Positions 23,557-31,162 of a stretch of 64,000 nucleotides of DNA are shown here, one piece after another; position 1 is the first letter of the stretch; each line of letters starts with the position of its first letter. The notes beneath the pieces were generated by a model, which was not told the origin of the DNA, did not search any database, and saw nothing but the letters and a program-made list of their open reading frames with translations. Source of the stretch: Pedococcus sp031456495. Lineage in GTDB: Bacteria; Actinomycetota; Actinomycetes; Actinomycetales; Dermatophilaceae. The translations under genes were made by a program, and so were the position numbers. The stretch lies in contig NZ_JAVDUW010000003.1 in the NCBI RefSeq assembly GCF_031456495.1, positions 372,001 to 436,000 on the forward strand. The letters run 5' to 3'.

Positions 23557-24315
23557 TCAGCGGAGGCGGTGGCGTACCCAGACGCCCGGCTCGACGTAGA
23601 CGGCGTGGTCGTGGGTGACGTCGCAGTGCACCGGGTTCAACGCCCCGGGGACGACGACGTCGCCGGTCGCGTCGAACGGCATACCGGTCCACTCGCGCCA
23701 CTGCGCGAGGGTGCCGGAGATGGTCATCGCACGCGGGCACACGCCGACCACCTCGGCGCCGACCCGCACGTGCAGCCGCAACCAGGGGTCGACGGGCAGG
23801 CCGTCCGGGCGGGTGCGCGCGGCATAGTCGCGCATCGCCACCCGGGGCTCCAGGTGCTTGCCGCTCGGGCGCACCGGGGCCACGAGCTCGGTGAAGCCGA
23901 GCCGGACGGCGTTGGCCCGCTTGGCCTCGAGCAGGACCGACGCGAGCCCGGTGCCGCGCAGGTCGGGCCGGATCGCCACCTCCAGCGCGGACACGTGCGT
24001 CGGCTCCCGGCCGGCCACGTCGTCGAGCCAGGCCCAGCGGATCACGCCGTCCCAGCCGTCCTCGGGCAGCTCGGTCCGCCCGAGCCCCGCGCCCATGGCG
24101 AAGGGCACTGCGCAGGAGCGGGCCACCGGGCGGCCGCCCGGGTCGTCGCGGTCGAAAGCGAGCAGCGTGAACTCGGCGTACCGGGTGGCGGTGCGGGAGT
24201 AGTAGAGGTCGCCGATCGGGTCCTGCTGCATGAACCGGGGCCACAGGTCGTCGAAGTCCCACAGCTGCTCGGCCAGGTCCGGGCGCTCGGCGAGGGTGAC
24301 GATCTCGAGGTCCAT
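23557..24315 (-). CDS. GNAT-like N-acetyltransferase
   Basis: 252 aa. VSALEVAIRPDLRGTGLASVLLEAKRANA is a clear acetyl-CoA-binding motif (R-x2-G-x-G/A as RGTGLA), followed by ELVAPVRPSGKH. The C-terminal third (GDVVVPGALNPVHCDVTHDHAVYVEPGVW) is a conserved tail seen in actinobacterial GNAT proteins of unknown function. Minus-strand TACCGT ends 6 nt before the ATG, so the mRNA is probably leaderless; that hexamer is part of a GGCATAC word. Diverges from thrS. Confidence 0.78.
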   Translation of the reverse strand: MDLEIVTLAERPDLAEQLWDFDDLWPRFMQQDPIGDLYYSRTATRYAEFTLLAFDRDDPGGRPVARSCAVPFAMGAGLGRTELPEDGWDGVIRWAWLDDVAGREPTHVSALEVAIRPDLRGTGLASVLLEAKRANAVRLGFTELVAPVRPSGKHLEPRVAMRDYAARTRPDGLPVDPWLRLHVRVGAEVVGVCPRAMTISGTLAQWREWTGMPFDATGDVVVPGALNPVHCDVTHDHAVYVEPGVWVRHRLR

Positions 24316-24451
24316 GCCGCGACGGTATGCCGCGCGCCGATACTCACGCGCGGCCATTTCCGTCCGGCGGATAGCATCGTGGTGCCGCGCGCAGGCTGCG
24401 CCGGCACCCATCGAGCACCGATCTGCACCACCCACCCGAGGAGAAGCCAGC

Positions 24452-26440
24452 GTGCCTGCCGAGATCACCGTCCACGTCGCCGGGAGCGAGCGATCGGTGC
24501 CGGAGCAGACGACTGCGGCCGAGCTCTTCGAGGGTGACCGGGCCGTGCTCGTCGCCCGGGTCAACGGCGCGCTGCGCGACCTCGCGCACGTCCTCGCCGA
24601 CGGCGACACCGTCGAGCCGGTGACCGCCCAGGAGCAGGACGGCCTCGACGTGCTCCGGCACAGTGCCGCCCACGTGCTCGCCCAGGCCGTGCAGGAGGTC
24701 AACCCCAAGGCGCGGCTCGGCATCGGCCCGCCCGTGCGCGACGGCTTCTACTACGACTTCGACGTCGAGGAACCGTTCAGCCCCGACGACCTCAAGGCGC
24801 TGGAGAAGGTCATGCAGCGCATCGTCAACGAGGGCCAGACCTTCGTGCGCCGCGAGGTCAGCGACGAGGACGCCGCGGTCGAGCTGGCCGACGAGCCGTA
24901 CAAGATCGAGCTCATCGGGCTCAAGGGCGGCGCATCCGGCGACGTCGAGGAGGCCGCCGAGGGCGCCTCGGTCGAGGTGGGGGGAGCGCAGCTCACCATC
25001 TACGACAACGTCCGCCGCGACGGCTCGCGGGCCTGGGGCGACCTCTGCCGCGGCCCGCACGTGCCGACCACCAAGGTCCTGGGCAACGCGTTCAAGCTGA
25101 TGCGCAGCGGCGGCGCCTACTGGCGCGGCAGCGAGAAGAACCCGCAGCTGCAGCGCATCTACGGCACCGCGTGGCCGACCAAGGAGGACCTCAAGGCCTA
25201 CCTCGACCGGCTCGCCGAGGCCGAGAAGCGCGACCACCGCAAGCTCGGTGCCGAGCTCGACCTGTTCTCGTTCCCCGAGGTCCTCGGCGCCGGCCTGCCG
25301 GTGTTCCACCCCAAGGGCGGGGTCATCAAGCGCGAGATGGAGGACTACGTCCGGCGGCGGCACCTCGAGGAGGGCTTCAGCTACGTCGGCTCGCCGCACA
25401 TCAGCCGCGAGGAGCTCTTCTACACCTCGGGTCACCTGCCCTACTACTCGCAGGGCATGTTCCCGCCCATGGACGTCGACGGGCAGAACTACCGCCTCAA
25501 GGCGATGAACTGCCCGATCCACAACCTCATCTTCAAGTCCCGCGGCCGCTCCTACCGCGAGCTGCCCCTGCGGTTCTTCGAGTTCGGCACCGTCTACCGC
25601 GACGAGAAGTCCGGCGTGCTGTCGGGCCTGACCCGCGTGCGGATGATCACCCAGGACGACAGCCACTCCTACGTCACCAAGGAGGGCGCACCCGACGAGG
25701 TCCGCCACCTGCTCGACTTCGTGCTCTCGCTGCTGCGCGACTTCGGGCTCGACGACTACTACCTCGAGCTGTCGACCCGCGACGACAGCAAGCCGGACAA
25801 GTTCATCGGCACCGACGAGCAGTGGGCCGAGGCGACCGCGATCCTGCAGGAGGTCGCCGACGGCAGCGGCCTCGAGCTCGTCCCCGACCCGGGGGGCGCC
25901 GCCTTCTACGGCCCGAAGATCTCGGTCCAGGCCCGCGACGCGATCGGCCGCACCTGGCAGATGTCGACCATCCAGTACGACTTCAGCCAGCCCGAGCGGT
26001 TCGAGCTCGAGTACCAGGCCGCCGACGGCACCCGCCAGCAGCCGGTCATGATCCACTCGGCCAAGTTCGGGTCGATCGAGCGGTTCATCGGCGTCCTCGT
26101 CGAGCACTACGCCGGCGCGTTCCCGCCCTGGCTGTCCCCGGTCCAGGTCACCGGCATCCCCGTCGCCGAGGAGTACTCCGAGTACCTCCACGAGGTCGCG
26201 GACCAGCTGCGCGTCAAGGGGATCCGGGTCGAGGTCGACGACAGCGACGACCGGTTCCCGAAGAAGATCCGCAACGCGAGCAAGTCCAAGGTGCCGTTCG
26301 TGCTGATCGCGGGCGAGGAGGACCGGTCCAAGGGGGCCGTGTCCTTCCGCTACCGCGACGGCTCGCAGAAGAACGGCGTCCCGGTGGCCGAGGCCGTGGC
26401 CGAGGTGCTCGAGGCCGTGGAGTCACGCCGCCAGGTCTGA
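24452..26440 (+). CDS. thrS: Threonyl-tRNA synthetase
   Basis: 662 aa: TGS domain (1-60), editing domain with HSAAHVLAQAV, class II catalytic core including MNCPIHN (zinc Cys) and RFFEFGTVYRDE, and the C-terminal anticodon-binding domain. Attaches threonine to tRNA-Thr in the cytoplasm. GTG at 24452 follows GAGGAGAA (24438-24445). TAGCAT (24372-24377) is a probable -10, giving a leader of about 68 nt with no T-box features that I can see. Order thrS-HIT-pgsA-acyltransferase-pimA matches M. tuberculosis. Confidence 0.97.
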   Translation: MPAEITVHVAGSERSVPEQTTAAELFEGDRAVLVARVNGALRDLAHVLADGDTVEPVTAQEQDGLDVLRHSAAHVLAQAVQEVNPKARLGIGPPVRDGFYYDFDVEEPFSPDDLKALEKVMQRIVNEGQTFVRREVSDEDAAVELADEPYKIELIGLKGGASGDVEEAAEGASVEVGGAQLTIYDNVRRDGSRAWGDLCRGPHVPTTKVLGNAFKLMRSGGAYWRGSEKNPQLQRIYGTAWPTKEDLKAYLDRLAEAEKRDHRKLGAELDLFSFPEVLGAGLPVFHPKGGVIKREMEDYVRRRHLEEGFSYVGSPHISREELFYTSGHLPYYSQGMFPPMDVDGQNYRLKAMNCPIHNLIFKSRGRSYRELPLRFFEFGTVYRDEKSGVLSGLTRVRMITQDDSHSYVTKEGAPDEVRHLLDFVLSLLRDFGLDDYYLELSTRDDSKPDKFIGTDEQWAEATAILQEVADGSGLELVPDPGGAAFYGPKISVQARDAIGRTWQMSTIQYDFSQPERFELEYQAADGTRQQPVMIHSAKFGSIERFIGVLVEHYAGAFPPWLSPVQVTGIPVAEEYSEYLHEVADQLRVKGIRVEVDDSDDRFPKKIRNASKSKVPFVLIAGEEDRSKGAVSFRYRDGSQKNGVPVAEAVAEVLEAVESRRQV

Positions 26441-26470
26441 GACCCGACCCGGCCGGCTCGCGTCGCTGCC

Positions 26471-26532
26471 GTCGAGGGGCCAGGACATGCCGACGGACCG
26501 TCGTCCGTCCCGGCATGTCCTGGCCCCTCGAC
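26471..26532. terminator. Very long perfect hairpin between thrS and a GNAT gene
   Basis: A 22-bp perfect stem (26471-26492 with 26511-26532) encloses a second stem ACGGAC/GTCCGT with loop CGTC, leaving only a two-base bulge: 28 bp in total. It fills the convergent gap and is a probable strong bidirectional terminator. Confidence 0.85.
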
Positions 26533-26535
26533 GCG

Positions 26536-27108
26536 TCAGCCGCCGGTGGCCGACGGCTTCCAGACCATCCGGACGTCGGGGGCCTGCTCCTCGTTGTCGC
26601 CCTCGGTCCACTCGACCGGCTCGAACCCGTGCCGCTCGTAGAACCGCAGCGCGCCCTCGTTGCTCTGGAACGCCCACAGCTGCAGCCCGTCCGGGAACCG
26701 GGTCTTCGCCAGTCCGAGGAGCTGCGTCCCCAGCCCGCGCCCGGTGAACCCGGACGTGATGTACAGGTGGCCCAGCTGGTCCGGCGGCATGAGGGCCAGG
26801 AACCCGACGAGGGTGTCGTCGTCCTGCGCCACCCACACCTCGAACTCGCGCAGCAGCACGGTCTCGACGAACGGCAGCACGCTCTCGCGTGGGTGCACGA
26901 TCATCGGGATGCTCGGCACGGACTCGGTCCGCACCTGCCAGAACAGCTCGGCCAGCGCGCCGGCGTCCTCGGGCGTCGCGGGCCGGATCGCCGGGAGCGG
27001 GACAGCGGGAGCCGAGGTGTGAGCGGGGTCGGGAGCAGCGGGAGCCGAGGTGTGAGCGGGGTCGGGGGCGGCAGGAGCAGGGTCGTTCGGTGCGGACACG
27101 CCGGTCAT
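26536..27108 (-). CDS. GNAT-family N-acetyltransferase with repeat N-terminus
   Basis: 190 aa. Residues about 8-38 are a Pro/Ala linker containing a direct repeat of PDPAHTSAPA; the GNAT domain begins near IRPATPEDAGALAEL, with LYITSGFTGRGLGTQLLGLA as the acetyl-CoA motif and NEGALRFYERHGFEPVEW at the end (the usual RimI-like asparagine/tyrosine region). Acceptor unknown. A later start, skipping the repeats, cannot be excluded. Confidence 0.83.
   Translation of the reverse strand: MTGVSAPNDPAPAAPDPAHTSAPAAPDPAHTSAPAVPLPAIRPATPEDAGALAELFWQVRTESVPSIPMIVHPRESVLPFVETVLLREFEVWVAQDDDTLVGFLALMPPDQLGHLYITSGFTGRGLGTQLLGLAKTRFPDGLQLWAFQSNEGALRFYERHGFEPVEWTEGDNEEQAPDVRMVWKPSATGG
27005..27066. repeat. 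33-bp tandem duplication inside a GNAT gene
   Basis: Bases 27005-27037 are repeated from 27038, with 29 of 33 positions in the second copy matching before divergence. The unit length is a multiple of three, so the protein gains an 11-residue repeat in its N-terminal linker. Confidence 0.85.
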
Positions 27109-27167
27109 TGTGGTGCAGGCCGACCGGCGCCGCCTCCCTCGTTCGCACGGGCCCCTAGGATCGCCGC

Positions 27168-27725
27168 ATGACCGACGAGCTCGAGCGGGACACCGACTTC
27201 GCCGGGGTGCAGGACGGGTTCGAGCGCCTCTGGACGCCGCACCGCATGGCGTACATCACGGGGGAGCGGCCGAGCGAGGACGCCGGCGACGGGTGCCCGT
27301 TCTGCGCCGCGCCCGGCAAGGACGACGCGACCGGGCTCATCGTCCACCGCGGGCAGCACTGCTACGTCGTCATGAACCTGTTCCCGTACAACCCCGGTCA
27401 CGTGCTGGTGTGCCCGTACCGCCACGTGTCGCTCTACGTCGACCTCACCGACGAGGAGACCACCGAGTTCACCGCGCTGACCAAGGCCGCCATCGGAGCC
27501 CTCGACGCCTCGAGCGCCCCGCACGGCTACAACCTGGGCATGAACCAGGGTGCGGTCGCCGGTGCCGGGGTGCAGGCCCACCTGCACCAGCACGTGGTGC
27601 CCCGGTGGGGTGGCGACGCCAACTTCCTGCCCATCATCGGGCAGACGAAGGCGCTCCCGACGTTGCTCGAGGACGTTCGGACCCAGCTCGTCGCGGCGTG
27701 GCCGCGGGCGCGCGGGGACGCCTGA
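27168..27725 (+). CDS. HIT-family protein, probable AP4A phosphorylase
   Basis: 185 aa histidine-triad protein: zinc-type CPFCAAP near residue 44, VMNLFPYNPGHVLVCPYRH and the catalytic HLHQHVVPRW. The size and the conserved order thrS-HIT-pgsA match Rv2613c, shown to be an AP4A phosphorylase, degrading the stress nucleotide made by aminoacyl-tRNA synthetases. TAGGAT (27156-27161) ends 6 nt before the ATG: leaderless. Its last 92 bases overlap the convergent HTTM gene. Confidence 0.88.
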   Translation: MTDELERDTDFAGVQDGFERLWTPHRMAYITGERPSEDAGDGCPFCAAPGKDDATGLIVHRGQHCYVVMNLFPYNPGHVLVCPYRHVSLYVDLTDEETTEFTALTKAAIGALDASSAPHGYNLGMNQGAVAGAGVQAHLHQHVVPRWGGDANFLPIIGQTKALPTLLEDVRTQLVAAWPRARGDA

Positions 27726-28578
27726 GCCGCTCGAGCGGCAGGAACGCCAGCAGGCAGACCACCAGCGGCAGGAAGTGGATCTTGAGCATCACGTAGGTGC
27801 TCAGGTGGAAGCCTGCCCAGAAGAGCAGCCCGGCATACAGCGCCCGGCCCCTCAACCACAGCAGGACGGGGGAGCAGAACTCGGCGACGAGCACGACCCA
27901 CTGCAGCGCGTGGGTGAGCGCGGGGTGCGACCCGACCCACGGGCCGATCCCGTTGGGGCGCCTCGTGAGTGCCCAGATGAGGGTGGCGCCGTTGGCCCAG
28001 CCCCAGCCGCCGAACCGCATCTTCGCCCACGCCGAGAGGGCGTAGATGCAGACCGCCCCGACCTGCACCATCCGCAGCGCCCAGCCGGCGCGTTCCGTCC
28101 GCTCGTCCACCTCGCGCGTGCTCGCCCGGCCGGCGGTCGGGAGGACGAACAGGGCCACGACCAGCGCGAAGTGGTCATGGTCGACCTTGGAGTACGCGAA
28201 GGCGTTGCTGACCCAGTCGAGCATCCCGACGGCACACACCCAGCCCGCCAGCCTCGGGAGGCGGCCGGTCGCGGCGACGGCGGAGCTCACGAGGATGACG
28301 CCCAGCAGCCAGCGCACGTAGTCGTGCGACGGGACCGGCAGGTGGAGCAGGTCCCGGACGAGCAGGCCGCGGTAGAGGCTGGGTGGGACGTCGCCGTGGG
28401 GGATCGGGTCGGTGACGATCCAGAGCACGTCGAGCCACACGAACGGGTAGACGACCCGTCGCAGCCAGGCCACCCGCGCCGGCGGCAGCGCCGGGGCGAA
28501 GAAGCGCCGCACGGCCTCAGCGCCGCGCACCACCGCCGCGCCGCTCACGCCCTGCCCGCTCACGCCCTGCCCGCTCAC
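27634..28578 (-). CDS. HTTM-domain membrane protein
   Basis: 314 aa with several predicted membrane segments and the HTTM/vitamin-K-carboxylase-like pattern (FVWLDVLWIVTD, GMLDWVSNAFAYSKVDHDHF with its conserved acidic/His cluster, WVVLVAEFCSPVLLWLRG). Function in actinobacteria unknown; often next to DCC thiol oxidoreductase-like genes, as here. GTG at 28578 overlaps the upstream stop (GTGA); two further GTG codons 15 and 30 nt downstream are alternatives. The last 92 bases are antisense to the HIT gene. Confidence 0.75.
   Translation of the reverse strand: MSGQGVSGQGVSGAAVVRGAEAVRRFFAPALPPARVAWLRRVVYPFVWLDVLWIVTDPIPHGDVPPSLYRGLLVRDLLHLPVPSHDYVRWLLGVILVSSAVAATGRLPRLAGWVCAVGMLDWVSNAFAYSKVDHDHFALVVALFVLPTAGRASTREVDERTERAGWALRMVQVGAVCIYALSAWAKMRFGGWGWANGATLIWALTRRPNGIGPWVGSHPALTHALQWVVLVAEFCSPVLLWLRGRALYAGLLFWAGFHLSTYVMLKIHFLPLVVCLLAFLPLERLRRPRAPAATPRRAGSERPRATSGAPSSAR
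28546..28578 (-). repeat. 15-bp tandem repeat at the HTTM start codon
   Basis: On the minus strand GTGAGCGGGCAGGGC occurs twice and its first eight bases a third time, giving three in-frame GTG codons at 28578, 28563 and 28548. Copy-number change would move or multiply the possible starts. Confidence 0.8.
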
Positions 28579-29066
28579 GGCGCACCACCCGGTATGCCGG
28601 TGGGCCGGGGGTGCAGCGGGTCGCGGACCTCCCAGGTGGCCAGGGTCGTGACGACCACCTCGCCCGTCCTGATTCGGGTCTGGGTGTTGCGCAGCCAGAT
28701 CGTCCGGTACGCCGGCTCGTGCGGCAGCCGGCGCGAGTGCAGGACCGCGATGTCCTGCAGGATCTCGGGGTGGCGGATGATCCGCGGGGCCTGGCCCTCG
28801 ACCTCGGCGCGCTCGATGCCGATCTTCTCCTTCGACAGGGGCACGCGCACGACCTCGCCGTCGACCGTCAGCGCGTCCATGCCGAGGGAGTTGATGACGC
28901 CGTCGTTGCGCACCGAGAACGCGTACTGCGACATCGGCGCGAACGGCCACCAGTCGTCGTTGCCGACCAGCGTCCCCATCGCCGCCGTCACCACGACCGC
29001 CGCCGTCACCAGGAGCCGCCACCCGAGCGCGAGCCGTCCCAGCCGTCGCACCCCTGCCCCCGTCAT
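28575..29066 (-). CDS. Hypothetical single-pass membrane protein
   Basis: 163 aa with one N-terminal membrane segment (WRLLVTAAVVVTAAMGTLV, about 16-34) and an extracytoplasmic domain starting DDWWPFAPMSQYAFS. I do not recognise a named family; the FAPMSQYAF motif is seen in companions of HTTM proteins. It overlaps the HTTM gene (GTGA) and is first of that pair. Start at 29066 or three codons earlier (29075). Diverges from the DCC-family gene. Confidence 0.65.
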   Translation of the reverse strand: MTGAGVRRLGRLALGWRLLVTAAVVVTAAMGTLVGNDDWWPFAPMSQYAFSVRNDGVINSLGMDALTVDGEVVRVPLSKEKIGIERAEVEGQAPRIIRHPEILQDIAVLHSRRLPHEPAYRTIWLRNTQTRIRTGEVVVTTLATWEVRDPLHPRPTGIPGGAP

Positions 29067-29114
29067 GGCGCACATGGTGCCAGAGCGTCCTGCGCGGGAT
29101 GCCACACTGGCCCC

Positions 29115-29555
29115 ATGGACTCCAGCAGCGGCACCGGTCGAGGGGTGCTCGTCTTCGACGGCGACTGCGGCTTCTGCACCACCAGTGCGCGGTTCGCCAA
29201 GCGGTGGGTCGACCGGCGTGGGCGCTACGACCTGCAGCCGTGGCAGGAGCTCGACCTCGCGGCACTCGGCCTCACGGAGGCACAGTGCATCGAGGCGGCC
29301 CAGTACGTCCGCCCCGACGGCACCGTGGCCTCGGCCCACCTCGCCATCGCCGAGGGTCTTCGCCACGGCGCCCCGCCCTGGCGGCCCCTCGGGTGGCTGG
29401 TGGCCGCTCCCGGCATCCGCGCCGTGGCCGGACGCGTCTACACGTGGGTGGCGGACCACCGCTACCAGCTCCCGGGCGGCACGCCGGCGTGTGCGCCCAC
29501 GCAGCCCGCAACGGCACCGGCCGCGTCGGGCACCGCTGGGCCCTCGGCTCAGTAG
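29115..29555 (+). CDS. DCC-family thiol-disulfide oxidoreductase-like protein (DUF393)
   Basis: 146 aa: VLVFDGDCGFCTTSARFAKRW carries the DxDCxxC-type motif that names the family, followed by QPWQEL and a helical C-terminal half ending in a Pro/Thr/Ala tail. Members are thought to be thioredoxin-like but few are characterised. Faces the divergent membrane-protein pair and precedes pgsA by 13 bp. No clear ribosome binding site; CACACT lies 6 nt before the ATG. Confidence 0.8.
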   Translation: MDSSSGTGRGVLVFDGDCGFCTTSARFAKRWVDRRGRYDLQPWQELDLAALGLTEAQCIEAAQYVRPDGTVASAHLAIAEGLRHGAPPWRPLGWLVAAPGIRAVAGRVYTWVADHRYQLPGGTPACAPTQPATAPAASGTAGPSAQ

Positions 29556-29568
29556 GCTGGCGCCCACC

Positions 29569-30189
29569 ATGCTCAACAAGTACGCGCGCGCCTTCTTCAC
29601 CAAGGTCTTCACGCCGGTCGCCCGGTTCCTCCTGAAGCTCGGGATCAGCCCCGACGTCGTCACGACCGTCGGCACCATCGGTGTCTGCGTCGGCGCCCTC
29701 GCCTTCTATCCCCGGGGCGGGACGAACTTCTTCTGGGGCACGCTCGTCGTCACCCTGTTCGTCTTCTCCGACACCGTCGACGGCGTGATGGCGCGGATGT
29801 CGGGCCGCTCGGGCAACTGGGGCGCCTACCTCGACTCCACGCTCGACCGCGTCGGCGACTCGGCGATCTTCGGCGGCCTCGTGCTCTGGTACGCCGGCAG
29901 CGGGGACAACTTCCTCATGGCCGGTCTTGCGCTGGCCTGCCTCATCCTGGGCAGCGTCGTGTCGTACGCCAAGGCGCGTGCGGAGGGCCTCGGCTTCACC
30001 GCCAACGTCGGCATCGCCGAGCGGGCCGACCGGCTCGTGGCCGTGCTCGTGACGACGGGCCTGGTCGGGCTGGGCCTGCCCGAGGTCGTGCTCGGCGTCG
30101 TGCTGGCGCTGCTGGCCGTCGCCAGCCTGGTCACCGTCGTGCAGCGCATGCTCATGGTGCGCCGCCAGGCGCTGGCCGAGACCGCCTGA
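29569..30189 (+). CDS. pgsA1: Phosphatidylinositol phosphate synthase
   Basis: 206 aa integral membrane CDP-alcohol phosphatidyltransferase with about six hydrophobic segments. The full family motif D-x2-D-G-x2-A-R-x8-G-x3-D-x3-D runs from DTVDGVMAR (residue about 68) to the last Asp of STLD. It joins CDP-diacylglycerol and inositol phosphate, starting phosphatidylinositol and PIM synthesis. The following acyltransferase and PimA genes make this assignment secure. Confidence 0.92.
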   Translation: MLNKYARAFFTKVFTPVARFLLKLGISPDVVTTVGTIGVCVGALAFYPRGGTNFFWGTLVVTLFVFSDTVDGVMARMSGRSGNWGAYLDSTLDRVGDSAIFGGLVLWYAGSGDNFLMAGLALACLILGSVVSYAKARAEGLGFTANVGIAERADRLVAVLVTTGLVGLGLPEVVLGVVLALLAVASLVTVVQRMLMVRRQALAETA

Positions 30190-30193
30190 GCCC

Positions 30194-31162
30194 GTGGGCG
30201 GCATCGGCGACGTCCTCGCCCTCGGCGGCTACCGCCTCGGTTGGGGGGCGGTACGCCGCCTCCCCGAGCGCACGGCATACACGGTCTTCGACCGGCTAGC
30301 CGACCTCACCGTCGCCCGCGGCGGCAAGGGCGTGCGGCGGCTGCGCTCCAACTACGCGAAGGTGCGGCCCGAGCTGGGGGAGCCCGAGCTCGACGCGCTC
30401 GTCAAGGCGGGCATGCGCTCGTACATGCGCTACTACTGCGAGGCGTTCCGGCTGCCCGACCGCACGCGGGCAGAGCTCGAGGCCTCCGTGCGCGTCGTGG
30501 GGGACGCGCCCGTGCGGGCCGAGATCGCCGCGGGGCGGCCGGTCGTCTGCTTCCTCGGGCACCTCGGCAACTGGGACCTCGCCGGGGCGTGGGGCACGCG
30601 CGCCATCGCCCCCGTCGTCACCGTCGCCGAGCGGCTCGAGCCCGAGGAGGTGTATGCCGAGTTCCTCGCCTTCCGCGAGTCGCTGGGCATGACGATCCTG
30701 CCGCTGACCGGTGGCGGCGACGTGTTCGCCCAGCTGCGCGGCCACCTGGCCCAGCCGGTGCTCATGCCGCTGCTCGCAGACCGCGACCTCACCGCGCGAG
30801 GGGTCGAGGTCGACCTGTGCGGCCACCGCACCTCCATGGCGGCAGGGCCGGCTGCGCTCTCGCTGGCCAGCGGTGCCGCGCTGTTCCCGGTGTCCATCCA
30901 CTACGAGCCGATGGAGCAGCCGTCGTGGCGGCACCGGGTCGTCATCACCTTCCACGAGCGCGTGACCGTCCCGACGAGCGGGGCGACCCGCGCCAAGGCG
31001 GTGGCCATGACCCAGCAGTGCGCCGACGCCCTCGGCGGCGCGATCCGCGAGCACACCCAGGACTGGCACATGCTCCAGCGGGTGTTCCTCGAGGACCTGC
31101 CGGGCGCGGCCTCCTCTGCCGGTGCCCCGGGCGCCGAGCAGGGTGACGAGGTGCGACGGTGA
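30194..31162 (+). CDS. patA: Phosphatidylinositol mannoside acyltransferase
   Basis: 322 aa LPLAT-family acyltransferase: CFLGHLGNWDLAGAWG contains the H-x4-D catalytic motif, followed by LMPLLADRDLTARGVEVDLCG typical of lipid A/PIM acyltransferases. It acylates the mannose of PIM1/PIM2 at the cytoplasmic membrane face. Directly between pgsA1 and pimA (GTGA overlap with pimA). Confidence 0.9.
   Translation: MGGIGDVLALGGYRLGWGAVRRLPERTAYTVFDRLADLTVARGGKGVRRLRSNYAKVRPELGEPELDALVKAGMRSYMRYYCEAFRLPDRTRAELEASVRVVGDAPVRAEIAAGRPVVCFLGHLGNWDLAGAWGTRAIAPVVTVAERLEPEEVYAEFLAFRESLGMTILPLTGGGDVFAQLRGHLAQPVLMPLLADRDLTARGVEVDLCGHRTSMAAGPAALSLASGAALFPVSIHYEPMEQPSWRHRVVITFHERVTVPTSGATRAKAVAMTQQCADALGGAIREHTQDWHMLQRVFLEDLPGAASSAGAPGAEQGDEVRR

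Noticed and set aside
24372..24451. A T-box or other riboswitch in the thrS leader
   Set aside because: The roughly 70-nt leader is too short and lacks the T-box consensus and specifier loop.
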